Source of the DNA: Streptomyces sp. NBC_01669
GTDB taxonomy: Bacteria; Actinomycetota; Actinomycetes; Streptomycetales; Streptomycetaceae
Length of the DNA stretch: 48,140 bases
Direction of reading: 5' to 3'
Assembly (NCBI RefSeq): GCF_026339735.1
Contig: NZ_JAPEQG010000004.1
Span: 1-48,140, forward strand
The position numbers were made by a program, and so were the translations under genes. Of the stretch, positions 16,850-24,476 are shown piece by piece; the stretch's first letter is position 1, and every line of letters starts with the position of its first letter. Below the pieces are notes generated by a model, which searched no databases, was not told the DNA's origin, and was given only the letters and a program-made list of their open reading frames with translations.

Positions 16850-17365
16850 TCACGACATACACACCATCTCGAGGTACACACGTACCATGTTGCCCCGCGC
16901 CGTCTGCACATCCACATAGACGGTGCTGTCGCAGGTCGCGGTTGTGATGTTGTACCGTCCCGAATCGACCGTGACGCCCTTGGGGATGGTCTGCCACCGC
17001 CCCTTGTCGCCGGAGGATTCGATCGGAACCAGTTCCACTTCGCCCCCGCTGGAGGACTCGAGGAACGGCGCCAGGTCGGCCCTGTCGATCTCGAACTGCA
17101 TCTCTCCGGCAGAACCCGACCAGTCGTCCTGATCGCAGAACTTCACATTCTCGGCCCGCGCGGGAAGGACCAGCCGGTAGGTGTTCAGGGTGTCCTTCAG
17201 GGACTTGCCCCGCGCACACCTGGTGAACATCCGTGAGTCATCGGCTGCTTGTGCGCTGGTCACAGTCACTGCCTCGAACATCGCGTACGCGATACCCGAC
17301 ATCGCGAGCAGGCCCAGCAGCAGTATCGTTACTACGGTCATTCCTCGCCCTCTGCGACTACCCAT
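16850..17365 (-). CDS. Membrane-anchored putative immunity protein, paralogue of 20459-20974
   Basis: A 171-residue protein with an N-terminal membrane helix (~9-30, VVTILLLGLLAMSGIAYAMF) and an extracytoplasmic domain. The domain holds paired cysteines and the blocks MFTRCARGKSL, VKFCDQDDWSGSAGEMQF, and a C-terminal VYLEMVC. The same blocks occur in the lipoprotein at 20459-20974 (MYAGCASGRSL, LRFCEQKHWSGASGEMRF, TYVDMVC), so the two are paralogues. It starts 15 bases after the end of the RHS toxin tip, the usual place for a cognate immunity gene. The immunity role is inferred from position; the family is not recognised. Confidence 0.65.
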   Translation of the reverse strand: MGSRRGRGMTVVTILLLGLLAMSGIAYAMFEAVTVTSAQAADDSRMFTRCARGKSLKDTLNTYRLVLPARAENVKFCDQDDWSGSAGEMQFEIDRADLAPFLESSSGGEVELVPIESSGDKGRWQTIPKGVTVDSGRYNITTATCDSTVYVDVQTARGNMVRVYLEMVCMS

Positions 17366-17379
17366 GTCCTCCCCCGCAG

Positions 17380-18050
17380 CTAGAAGTAGTGCATGGTACT
17401 GGTTCCGACCATGTCATATTCCTGTGCCCATCCATGCTCATGCAGGTCGACGAACTGCCCGAGGTCGATCTCCTTGCCCGTCGCGTCCGTCAGGAACGGG
17501 ACAGGCGCGGTCTTCCCCCGGTCGAAGTTCCAGTTCTTGAAGAGGTCCACCTGGTACCGCGTCCGCGCTTCGCCTCCGGCACCCATGGTGACGGAACCGG
17601 TGACCCGGAACTTCACACTGCCGATGGCGTTCTTGGCGTCAAGACGCTGAAACTTCGTCTTCAGCCACCCACTGTCACCGGAGAACGAACACGTACCGCC
17701 GCCTGCGCACTGGCTTGTCGCGTACGACTCCCAGCGCTCCAGCTCCTTCTTGAGGCCGCGGCTCAGGCCCTCGTCCTCAAGAAGGTTGTCCACCGTCTTG
17801 CTCTGCAGCGTGTAGGTGTCGCCGCTCTGCTCCCGGTAGCGATTCCAGAGGTCGCACGACAACTGCAGACCGGCCCAGCACGCTCCCTCGGTGATGCTGT
17901 TGTACAGGCTCATTGTCTGGGTAAGCCCGTAGTTGAACCAGTCCTTCCAGCTGGACTTGGAGTCGAACGGCGCGACGTCGTGCGGAGTGTTCGGCGAAGA
18001 GCCAGCTTTGTCGCCCTTCGGGATCGGCGAGGACTTACGGCGTGGTGTAC
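17380..18050 (-). pseudogene. C-terminal toxin tip detached from its RHS core
   Basis: About 220 codons running leftward to a natural stop. The open frame begins inside the IS at 18051 and lacks its own start or signal. The sequence has SSWKDWFNYGLTQTMSLYNS, two Cys pairs (CWAG...SCDLW, CAGGGTCSF) and a beta-rich tail (GSVKFRVTGSVTM, YQVDLFKNWNFDRG, VDLHEHGWAQEYDMVGTS). No known nuclease or deaminase motif is evident, so the toxic activity, if any, is unknown. It was probably the C-terminal part of the RHS protein at 19071-20108 before the IS separated them. Confidence 0.55.
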
Positions 18051-19076
18051 GACAGCGGTTTCGGCTGGTCGGGAACGTGAGGAGAGCCGTACGGGTTGGG
18101 ATGGTTGTGAAGCGATCCTTGGCCCGTACGGCTCTCTCGCATCGTATCTGCACGGGCATCTCGAGGCGTCGACTCGGGGCGCTCATCGCCGAGTTGACCG
18201 GACCGTGGATGGCGCGGGAAGAGTCCCGGCTGGGCGAACGCCGAGGCCATGAGCGTCTGCGCGCCGAGGGCGGCGGACCCAGCCATCAACTGGTCTTCAC
18301 CGACCGAGTGATCGCGACCCTGGTGATCCTGCGCTTCCAGCTTCCGCACGCCGCTCTCGCCGTCTTCTACGGCGTGGACCGCTCCACCGTCACGCGGGCC
18401 GTCCATGAGATCCGTCCTCTGCTGGCGGCGCGGGGCTTCGCGGTCCCCGGCGAGGCGGGACTGCGTCTGCACACGCTGACCGATGTCTTCGCCTACGCCA
18501 CCGCGAAGGGTGTTGAGCTGCGCCTGGACGGCACCGAGGTACGGGTCCGGCGTCCGAAGGCGGGCCGCCCCGGCCGGCGTGCGTTCGTGTCCGGCAAGAT
18601 GCGGCAGAACACCAAAAAGGCCACCGTCATCACCGACGGACAGGGCCGCACTCTGTGGACCGGCGCCATCCGGCCCGGCCGTATGCATGATCAGACGGCG
18701 GTCAAGACCGAGGGGATCGAGGCCCTCCTCGAGCAGTACCCGCAGGTCAAGGCCAAGGTTGATGCCGGATACCGGGGCCTGGCCAAACGGTTTCCCGGCC
18801 AGGTCCACGCCCCGCCGAAGAAGCCCGCCAAGGACGCGTCGGCCGAGGAGATCACCGCCTGGGAGGAGGCCCGCAAGAAGCAATCCTCGGAGCGGATATG
18901 CGTCGAGCACGCCAACGCCGAGCACAAGCAGTGGAGGCCCCTCCAGCGGTACCTCGGCCGCCGTGAGTACTACACCGAGACCCATCTGGCCATCGCCGGC
19001 CTCGTCTCCGACCGCACCGCAGAGCGGTAATCACCCATCAGCCAACCCCTCAGGCCAACACGCCCCAACCTCAGTC
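18051..19076 (+). mobile_element. IS5-family (ISL2-type) insertion sequence
   Basis: About 1.03 kb. The ends match as an imperfect inverted repeat (16 of 22 bases; left GACAGCGGTTTCGG, right end on the complement GACTGAGGTTGGGG). It carries one transposase gene. No clear target duplication flanks it (TAC versus GCG), so the RHS gene may have lost sequence when it inserted or later. Confidence 0.7.
18101..19030 (+). CDS. ISL2-type DDE transposase
   Basis: A 309-residue transposase. An N-terminal HTH region contains VIATLVILRFQLPHAALA and FYGVDRSTVTRAVHEIRPLL. The DDE core follows: VELRLDGTEVRV (first Asp), AIRPGRMHDQT, VDAGYRGLAK (second Asp) and CVEHANAEHKQWRPLQRYLG (Glu). The ATG at 18101 gives the length usual for the family; the frame is open upstream into RHS shadow. 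The gene appears intact. Confidence 0.8.
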   Translation: MVVKRSLARTALSHRICTGISRRRLGALIAELTGPWMAREESRLGERRGHERLRAEGGGPSHQLVFTDRVIATLVILRFQLPHAALAVFYGVDRSTVTRAVHEIRPLLAARGFAVPGEAGLRLHTLTDVFAYATAKGVELRLDGTEVRVRRPKAGRPGRRAFVSGKMRQNTKKATVITDGQGRTLWTGAIRPGRMHDQTAVKTEGIEALLEQYPQVKAKVDAGYRGLAKRFPGQVHAPPKKPAKDASAEEITAWEEARKKQSSERICVEHANAEHKQWRPLQRYLGRREYYTETHLAIAGLVSDRTAER

Positions 19077-20108
19077 GCGCACGACACCGTTAACCTCCCA
19101 GCCGGTCGACGTCATACGGCAGCCCACACCCGGATCGTCACAGTAGTCGGGACGGTGTCCGTCCAGTTCGACCCTGCTGATGGGGTTGCCGCCCGTGAAG
19201 GCGTACCGGTTGCCGGTCATGGGGTCGTTGCCAAGGTTCATGTCGGCGAGGGCGCCGGTATACATATCCCGAGTGGTGAAGCGGTTGAGGCCCGGGGTGT
19301 AGTCGCGGAAGCCCATGTCGTACGTACCGGACTGGGCGTCCCAGCGCTTGGCGTTGAAGCGGTACGGGTTGTACTCCTCCTTGTCCGGCTGGCCGGCCTC
19401 GGGCTTGTCGATGCCGGTGAACTGCGAGTCGTCGTCCTTGCCGTAGGCGGTGTATCCGTAGGTGGCCTTGGTGTCGCCGTTCTTGTCGGTCAGGGTCTCC
19501 ACGTCGGTGTGGCTGTTGTAGCCGTAGTAGCCGTCCTCGGTCGAGCCGTCGGCGTTGTGCTTGCTCTGCGACAGGCGCTCGCCCCACGGGCTGTACTGGA
19601 ACGACTTGGTCAACTCGCCGGAGACCTTCTCGTCCAGTACCTCATTGGAGAGGCCCAGGTACTCGAAGTCCGTCGTCTTGCCGTCCGTCGTCTTCGATGC
19701 GGTGCGGTCGAGCGGGTCGAAGGTGTACTTCGTCGACTTCAGTACGCCCGTGTCATCCGCCTTCTGGGACTCCACGGTGTGGTCGAAGCCGTCGTACACG
19801 CTCCGCTCGATGACCTTGCCGCCCGAGGTGACCGACTCCTGGCGGCCGAACGGGTCGTAGTTGTAGTTCGCCGTCGTACCGCCGGTGGTGGCCGTCAGGA
19901 GGCGGTTGCGGTCGTAGTTGTAGGTCGTGGACGTGCCCTTGACGGTCTGGCTGATGACGTTGGCGTTGTCGTCATGGACGTAGGTTTCCGTGCCGGCGCC
20001 CGTGCCGGTCTTGACCGACTTGGCGAGCCGCTCGACGGGGTCGTAGGTGTAGTCCGTCGTCGACGACAGATACGCGGCGTGGTCGTCGGCGTTCATCTTC
20101 TTCGCCAC
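19071..20108 (-). pseudogene. RHS repeat protein, C-terminal core fragment
   Basis: About 345 codons of an RHS/YD-repeat protein: YTYDPVERLAKS, NYDRNRLLTATTGG, YDPFGRQESVTSGG, YSPWGERLSQSKH. It ends in the conserved core PYRFNAKRWDAQSGTYDMGF-RDYTPGLNRFTTRD and AFTGGNPISRVELDGH, after which a variable toxin tip begins. Intact RHS proteins are well over 1000 residues. Here the 5' part is replaced by an ISAs1 fragment at ~20125, and the stop TGA is supplied by the end of the downstream IS. It therefore cannot be secreted or deliver the toxin. Confidence 0.8.
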
Positions 20109-20125
20109 GTCCTGCTGCCCTTGCG

Positions 20126-20260
20126 GGCACGAGGGTCGGGCACTGCCGCCAACTCGGCGACCAGCGAGCGCACTTGCGCGGCATCGCGGGTATCCACGCG
20201 AGTCGGCGGGGCGGGGATCCAGGAGGGAGAGGGTATGGGGGATGATGGAGGAACGAACAC
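20126..20260 (-). pseudogene. ISAs1-family transposase, N-terminal fragment
   Basis: The frame from GTG 20260 contains RVDTRDAAQVRSLVAELAAV followed by PDPRARKG, the start of the DDE_Tnp_1-associated domain of ISAs1/H-repeat transposases. At ~20125 it runs into the RHS sequence. The IS end probably lies near 20285-20325, where CCGTGTTC recurs. Confidence 0.6.
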
Positions 20261-20384
20261 GGCACCCTTACAGATCGTGAAGTCTAGACACCTCCATGAT
20301 CCGCAAGGGGCCGTGTTCTCTTGCGTCCAAAACCCCCGCTGTCACCGATCACGACGAACTCGGACTATCGGGATACACGCCGGG

Positions 20385-20436
20385 GCCCTTCGGTCAGGGG
20401 GAGCGATAAAGGACTCGCTCCCCCTGACCGAAGGGC
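20385..20436 (-). terminator. Terminator downstream of the lipoprotein gene
   Basis: A perfect 21-bp stem (20385-20405 with 20416-20436) and a 10-base loop, 22 bases beyond the stop of the leftward lipoprotein gene. Confidence 0.85.
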
Positions 20437-20458
20437 CAGCTTTCGTAAGCCTTGCAGC

Positions 20459-20974
20459 TTACGATGCGCAGACCATGTCGACGTACGTTCGTACGCTATC
20501 CCCTGACAGGGACACCACGTCGACGGTTATGTCGTTGTCGCAACCATCCACCCTATTCACGTAGCTGCCGCTCTCTATCGGTGTGCCTTCGGCGATGGAT
20601 TGCCACTTTCCATCCAGTTGGGGAGAAGTGATTTTCGTCAGTTCTACCGTCGACTTACTGGATTCGGAAAGGAACTTATCCATGACTTCCCTGGATGAAT
20701 CGAACCGCATTTCTCCGGACGCTCCGGACCAATGCTTCTGCTCGCAGAATCGTAGTCCCTGGACCCCTGCTGGAATCACGAGACCGTAAACCTTCTTCAC
20801 CTCTTCCAGGCTCCGCCCAGAAGCACACCCGGCGTACATCCTCGGGTCGGAAGCGGATGTGGAAGATCCAGCATTTCCTGCATGCAGGGTTCCACATCCC
20901 GAGACGACGGCAAGGAGTCCGAACATGAAACTCCCAATCGTCAGTCGAACCGCATATCGCGACGGAACGCTCAT
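20459..20974 (-). CDS. Lipoprotein, putative immunity protein
   Basis: A 171-residue lipoprotein. A signal helix (FMFGLLAVVSGC) ends in the lipobox VVSGC with Cys27. The mature part holds YAGCASGRSLEEVKKVYGLV, LRFCEQKHWSGASGEMRF, a polar middle and a C-terminal VDMVC. It is a paralogue of the membrane-anchored protein at 16850-17365, with identical cysteine spacing in the shared blocks. Anchoring outside the membrane would suit immunity against a toxin arriving from outside. It has its own terminator. No known family was recognised. Confidence 0.65.
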   Translation of the reverse strand: MSVPSRYAVRLTIGSFMFGLLAVVSGCGTLHAGNAGSSTSASDPRMYAGCASGRSLEEVKKVYGLVIPAGVQGLRFCEQKHWSGASGEMRFDSSREVMDKFLSESSKSTVELTKITSPQLDGKWQSIAEGTPIESGSYVNRVDGCDNDITVDVVSLSGDSVRTYVDMVCAS

Positions 20975-21118
20975 TTCATCCGTCCTCTTACCCTAGAACG
21001 ATTGCAGAGTGCCGGTGCCACTCGCAGCCACTCCTTGTGTTCGTCGGCGAACTCCTTCACCCAAAGGTCACTTACAACATCAAGACCTCCAGTCTGCTGG
21101 GCGCGCGAAAGATCGAGG

Positions 21119-21793
21119 CTAAGCCACAGGCCATGCCGTTACCACCGCGCCCGTGTTTCGGGAACGCTGCCTGGTCACGTACCCCCAGATTCCCAACCCG
21201 ATCCCGACCAGCGTCAGCAGGGCTCCGAAGACCCGCAGTGCCGGCAGCACCAGCGGCACGGCCCGATCGGCCTGGACACGGCCGCGCACGTCGGAGGCCG
21301 CAACGCTGCCCGACTGTTCGCTGAGGAAGTAGCGCGAGTCGTTTGCGCTAGCCCGGTGGTCGCCGAGCAGGAACAGCCGTCCTTCCGGGACGGTCACGTC
21401 ATATTGCACTCCCGCCGGGCCGAACGTGTCGCGCCTTACGTACGGTTCGTCGATCTGCTTGCCATTCACGGCGACCCGCGTACCGTCGGTGGACTCCACG
21501 CGGTCTCCGCCCAGGCCGATCACCCGCTGCAGGGCCGGTGCACCCCCGTACCGGCCTGGCACGCTGACGAGGACGACGTCGCCTCGGCGTATTTTGTCCT
21601 GGTCGATGTGCTCGATGACCAACCGCTCGCCCGGACGATAGGTGGGCTGCATCGCATCGCCTGAGACGGTGATCTGCTCATGGGCCGCGCCGCCGCTGTA
21701 CCCCATCCCTCCCAGCAACAGCAGCACCAGTCCCAGCGGTACAAGTATCCAGCCGGCGACTCTCAGTCCGCGACCCACGCTTTGCTGTCGCAT
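21119..21793 (-). CDS. lepB: Signal peptidase I (S26)
   Basis: A 224-residue membrane protease that removes Sec signal peptides. There is an N-terminal membrane helix (VAGWILVPLGLVLLLLGG). Box B is SGDAMQPTYRPGERLVIE; the usual Ser-Met pair is preserved as D-AMQPT, so the position that normally carries the nucleophilic Ser before Met is Ala here. The Lys-box equivalent is near ALQRVIGLGGD, with Arg where the catalytic Lys usually precedes Arg. GDHRASANDSRYF is box E, and there is a C-terminal membrane helix (LLTLVGIGLGIWGYV). Loss of the Ser-Lys dyad would make this an inactive or divergent homologue. ATG 21793 starts 5 bases after the SUKH gene stop, so the two are probably co-transcribed. 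Confidence 0.75.
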   Translation of the reverse strand: MRQQSVGRGLRVAGWILVPLGLVLLLLGGMGYSGGAAHEQITVSGDAMQPTYRPGERLVIEHIDQDKIRRGDVVLVSVPGRYGGAPALQRVIGLGGDRVESTDGTRVAVNGKQIDEPYVRRDTFGPAGVQYDVTVPEGRLFLLGDHRASANDSRYFLSEQSGSVAASDVRGRVQADRAVPLVLPALRVFGALLTLVGIGLGIWGYVTRQRSRNTGAVVTAWPVA

Positions 21794-21797
21794 CAGC

Positions 21798-22310
21798 TCA
21801 CGTCCCTTCGACCGAGCGGGCCGGCAGGAATGTCGGATCAAGGCCGTACTGCGCGATCCCGAAAGGTTTGAAATTCTCATCCGAAAGAACCCGGTAGAGG
21901 AATTCGGACGTCGACATTTCGAACTTGCACCACTCGCCGCCGTCATCTCGCGCAAGAATGGGATATTCACCGGGTCGCCGCGCGTCAATAAGCCAGCAGT
22001 ATTCATCGGCCCATTCCGTCGATGCCCACGTGACAACACCAATGCCGCCCGGCGTATATACCGGGTACGAGCCACCGGCTCCTTCTACCGGCATAGTCAC
22101 CCGCCATCGTCCGAGAAAGTCGAATGAGAACCCCTCCGTGTCCCCGAGAAAGGATACGGAGTCACAGAACGTACCTCCACCGAAAACTTCACACAGCTCT
22201 TTGAAGTCCGCCGGCAGAGGGGCCTGCAACTCCCCCTCGACCCTCGCCCAATCGACGGAGTGAACCGACGACTCCCAGCCAGTGAACTCGACTAGGCGCT
22301 GCACCCACAT
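21798..22310 (-). CDS. SMI1/KNR4 (SUKH) family immunity-type protein
   Basis: A 170-residue protein of the SUKH superfamily, typical immunity proteins of polymorphic toxins. Recognisable blocks are VDWARVEGELQAPLPADFKE and LCEVFGGGTFCD at the start, GVVTWASTEWADEYCWLI in the middle and FEMSTSEFLYRVLSDE near the end. The start at ATG 22310 is chosen because GGAAGG lies 7 bases upstream. It sits directly downstream of the remains of a nuclease-type toxin tail (22398-22688), its likely former partner, and 4 bases upstream of the signal peptidase homologue. Confidence 0.82.
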   Translation of the reverse strand: MWVQRLVEFTGWESSVHSVDWARVEGELQAPLPADFKELCEVFGGGTFCDSVSFLGDTEGFSFDFLGRWRVTMPVEGAGGSYPVYTPGGIGVVTWASTEWADEYCWLIDARRPGEYPILARDDGGEWCKFEMSTSEFLYRVLSDENFKPFGIAQYGLDPTFLPARSVEGT

Positions 22311-22397
22311 AGAGAAACCTTCCAAGAGGAAGGGTGCGGGCAAATCTCGCAAGTGAAATTTGCCCGCACCCTATGACAACCTACTAGCTACACCGGG

Positions 22398-22688
22398 TCA
22401 CGGCTCGAGACCAGACGGGGTGTTCCAGATCGTAATGGGGTCGGCTGGAATTTCCCCAGTATCCAGGTTCAGCCAATTGATGGTCAGATAATCGGGAACG
22501 GCATTTTCGCCGCTGTAAGAGCGGTGACCTCGTAGTACACCGTCTGCCCCTTCTGCACCATCTCGGCAACCTTGTTCTCCTCCGCATTTGATGTTCGGCA
22601 TCAACATGACGTGCTGTCTGTGCAGATCTGGAAGTGCGGTATCGCCGCTGGTTGAGGGTTCCCCAACAGCAGTCCTCACAGGCCGGGC
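22398..22688 (-). pseudogene. Polymorphic-toxin tail, nuclease-like, frameshifted
   Basis: On the minus strand one frame reads AEENKVAEMVQKGQTVYYEV, the pattern at the end of DNA/RNA non-specific endonuclease toxins (a Tyr-Tyr-x-Val strand before the terminus). Near 22510 the protein-like sequence moves to another frame (NAVPDYLTINWLNLDTGEIP) and stops before 22398. The 5' part is cut by the IS3 element at 22689. With SUKH immediately downstream it is read as a dead toxin module. Confidence 0.45.
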
Positions 22689-22757
22689 TGAGGTTCCCCC
22701 GAGATGCGGAAAGAAGTGACAGCGGGTCAGATGGGACTCATGAGAGGAACATCGACC

Positions 22758-23066
22758 ATGGCTGCCCCCAGGAAATACTCGCTCGAGTTGCGTGACCGCG
22801 CAGTGCGTATGTATCGCACCGCGGACCCCAAGCCGCAGATCAAGAAGCTCGCCATCGACCTCGGTGTCCATCCCGAGGCCCTGCGCGGCTGGATCCGGCA
22901 GGCCGAGGCGGACGCCGGCGAGCGCGACGACCGGCTGACCACCGACGAGCGAGCGGAACTCGCGGCGCTGCGCAAGGAAAACGCCCAGCTCAAGCGGGCG
23001 AACGAGGTTCTGCGGACGGCCTCGGCGTTTTTCGCGGCGCAACTCGACCCGACCCGGCCCAGGTGA
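22758..23066 (+). CDS. IS3 OrfA (HTH_Tnp_1 protein)
   Basis: About 102 residues: RKYSLELRDRAVRMYRTADP, then LAIDLGVHPEALRGWIRQAE (the HTH) and a leucine-zipper-like ELAALRKENAQLKRANEVLR. It binds IS ends and is normally fused to OrfB by a -1 frameshift at its end. The start ATG 22758 is chosen at the conserved MAAPRKYS; the frame extends 18 codons further upstream. Confidence 0.8.
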   Translation: MAAPRKYSLELRDRAVRMYRTADPKPQIKKLAIDLGVHPEALRGWIRQAEADAGERDDRLTTDERAELAALRKENAQLKRANEVLRTASAFFAAQLDPTRPR

Positions 23067-23103
23067 TCGAGCTCCTTACCGAGCATCGAGACCTGGGAGT
23101 CGA

Positions 23104-23979
23104 GTGCGTACTTCGGGAACTGCAATCGCCTCCTCCACCTACTACCGCTGGCGCCGCGCGGAGCGCGAGCCGTGCGAACGCGTGCGCCGGGACGCCGAGC
23201 TGACCGAACAGATCAAGCAGATCCACACCGATTCCGGCGGGATCTACGGCTCGCCGCGCGTCCATGCGACCCTCAAGCGCGAAGGCGTGCACGTGGGCCG
23301 CAAACGGATCGAGCGCCTGATGCGCGAGGCCGACATCGCGGGCATCAGCCCGCGACGCAAGGGTTTCACGCGCCGTGATCCGGGGGCCACGCTCGCCCCG
23401 GACCTGGTCGAGCGCGACTTCACGGCGCCCGCGCCGAACCGGCTGTGGGTCACCGACCTCACGATGATCCCCACCAGCGAGGGGCCCCTGTGGCTGTCCG
23501 CGATCCGGGACGCGTTCTCCCGCCGGGTGGTGGCCTGGGAGACCTCCGCCCGCGCGGACGCCGACCTGGTGCTGTCCACGCTCGAGTACGCCCTCGCTTC
23601 CCGCGAGGTCGAGCCCGGACAGCTCATTCATCACGCGGATCACGGCTGTCAATATACGTCGATCAAGCTCACAACTCGCCTACTACGAGCGGGGGTTCAG
23701 GCGTCCATGGGCTCGGTCGGGGACTCGTACGATAACGCCCTCGCGGAGAACCTGTGGATGATCACCAAGACGGAGTGCATCCGCGGCCGCGTCTTCGCCA
23801 CCCGGGCCGAGGCGAACCTGGCGCTGTTCGAGTACATCGATGGGTTCTATAACTCCCGGCGCATCCAGAAGCGGCTCGGCTACCTCAGTCCGATCGAGTT
23901 CGAGGAGAAGTACTACGCCGACCAGGCAACGGCCGAACGAACGAACCTGAAACCCCGTCAACCCCTCCTGACCAGCTGA
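23104..23979 (+). CDS. IS3 OrfB (rve integrase-type transposase)
   Basis: About 291 codons with the HTH_21 part (GGIYGSPRVHATLKREG, RIERLMREADIAG) and the DDE core: LWVTDLTMIP, HHADHGCQYTS and SYDNALAENLWM. The usual OrfB beginning (VIELLTEHRDLGVECVLREL) lies just upstream in a different frame and breaks into ASSTYYRW at ~23125, consistent with a one-base deletion. The copy may therefore be inactive, or use the internal GTG given here. Confidence 0.7.
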   Translation: MRTSGTAIASSTYYRWRRAEREPCERVRRDAELTEQIKQIHTDSGGIYGSPRVHATLKREGVHVGRKRIERLMREADIAGISPRRKGFTRRDPGATLAPDLVERDFTAPAPNRLWVTDLTMIPTSEGPLWLSAIRDAFSRRVVAWETSARADADLVLSTLEYALASREVEPGQLIHHADHGCQYTSIKLTTRLLRAGVQASMGSVGDSYDNALAENLWMITKTECIRGRVFATRAEANLALFEYIDGFYNSRRIQKRLGYLSPIEFEEKYYADQATAERTNLKPRQPLLTS

Positions 23980-24010
23980 TCAGTATCTCCCGCAGGCCGG
24001 GGGAACCTCA

Positions 24011-24476
24011 GATCCACCCCGTACCCGGCTGGGCCCGGCCTCTGCTCCTGGCCGTGGCAGCCCACCACCAACTCAGTGCCCGCCCCGTCAGCGCAGCACT
24101 GTTCCCCATGATCACTATGCGCGGCGGTAACGAACTCACCACCCACGCCGACGCCTGTGGAGTGAACCTGGCCCGCCGGGCCGACACCCCGCGCACACGG
24201 CAGCCAAGCCGCTGAGCCCCCACCGGTAGCCACCGGGCCCACCCACCAGAAGACCAGACAGCCCTCTCCCCGCCCCGGCCCCTCTATCGACCTGCCGTGT
24301 CACCGGCCCCTCCGTTGCAGTCTCCACCAAACCGACATGACACTCCGTCAAAAACAAGAGTCCGGAATCGTCAACATATGAGAGCCCCATCTACGGAAGA
24401 CCCACAGCTCAAACCCCCGACATTCCACTCCCAACACGATGACGATCCACCACTCCCAAACACCCTCAGATCATCA
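24011..24476 (+). repeat. 466-bp perfect direct repeat, copy B: transposon right end
   Basis: Identical to 2751-3216. The left limit is the IS3 end; the right limit is the CAGATCATCA terminus, after which helicase coding sequence begins. The last ~68 codons of the third-gene paralogue are present without a start. Confidence 0.9.

Larger units (their letters stand above)
22689..24010 (+). mobile_element. IS3-family insertion sequence, copy 1
   Basis: 1322 bp with ends TGAGGTTCCCCCG (left) and the complementary CGGGGGAACCTCA (right). It carries orfA and orfB. The right end abuts the second copy of the 466-bp repeat exactly. The flanks differ (GGC versus GAT), so there is no target duplication, and one side has been rearranged. 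Confidence 0.85.

Noticed and set aside
18483..20564. A 693-codon plus-strand frame across the IS and RHS gene
   Set aside because: It overlaps the transposase in another frame and the RHS gene in antisense; low-complexity Val/Gly composition.
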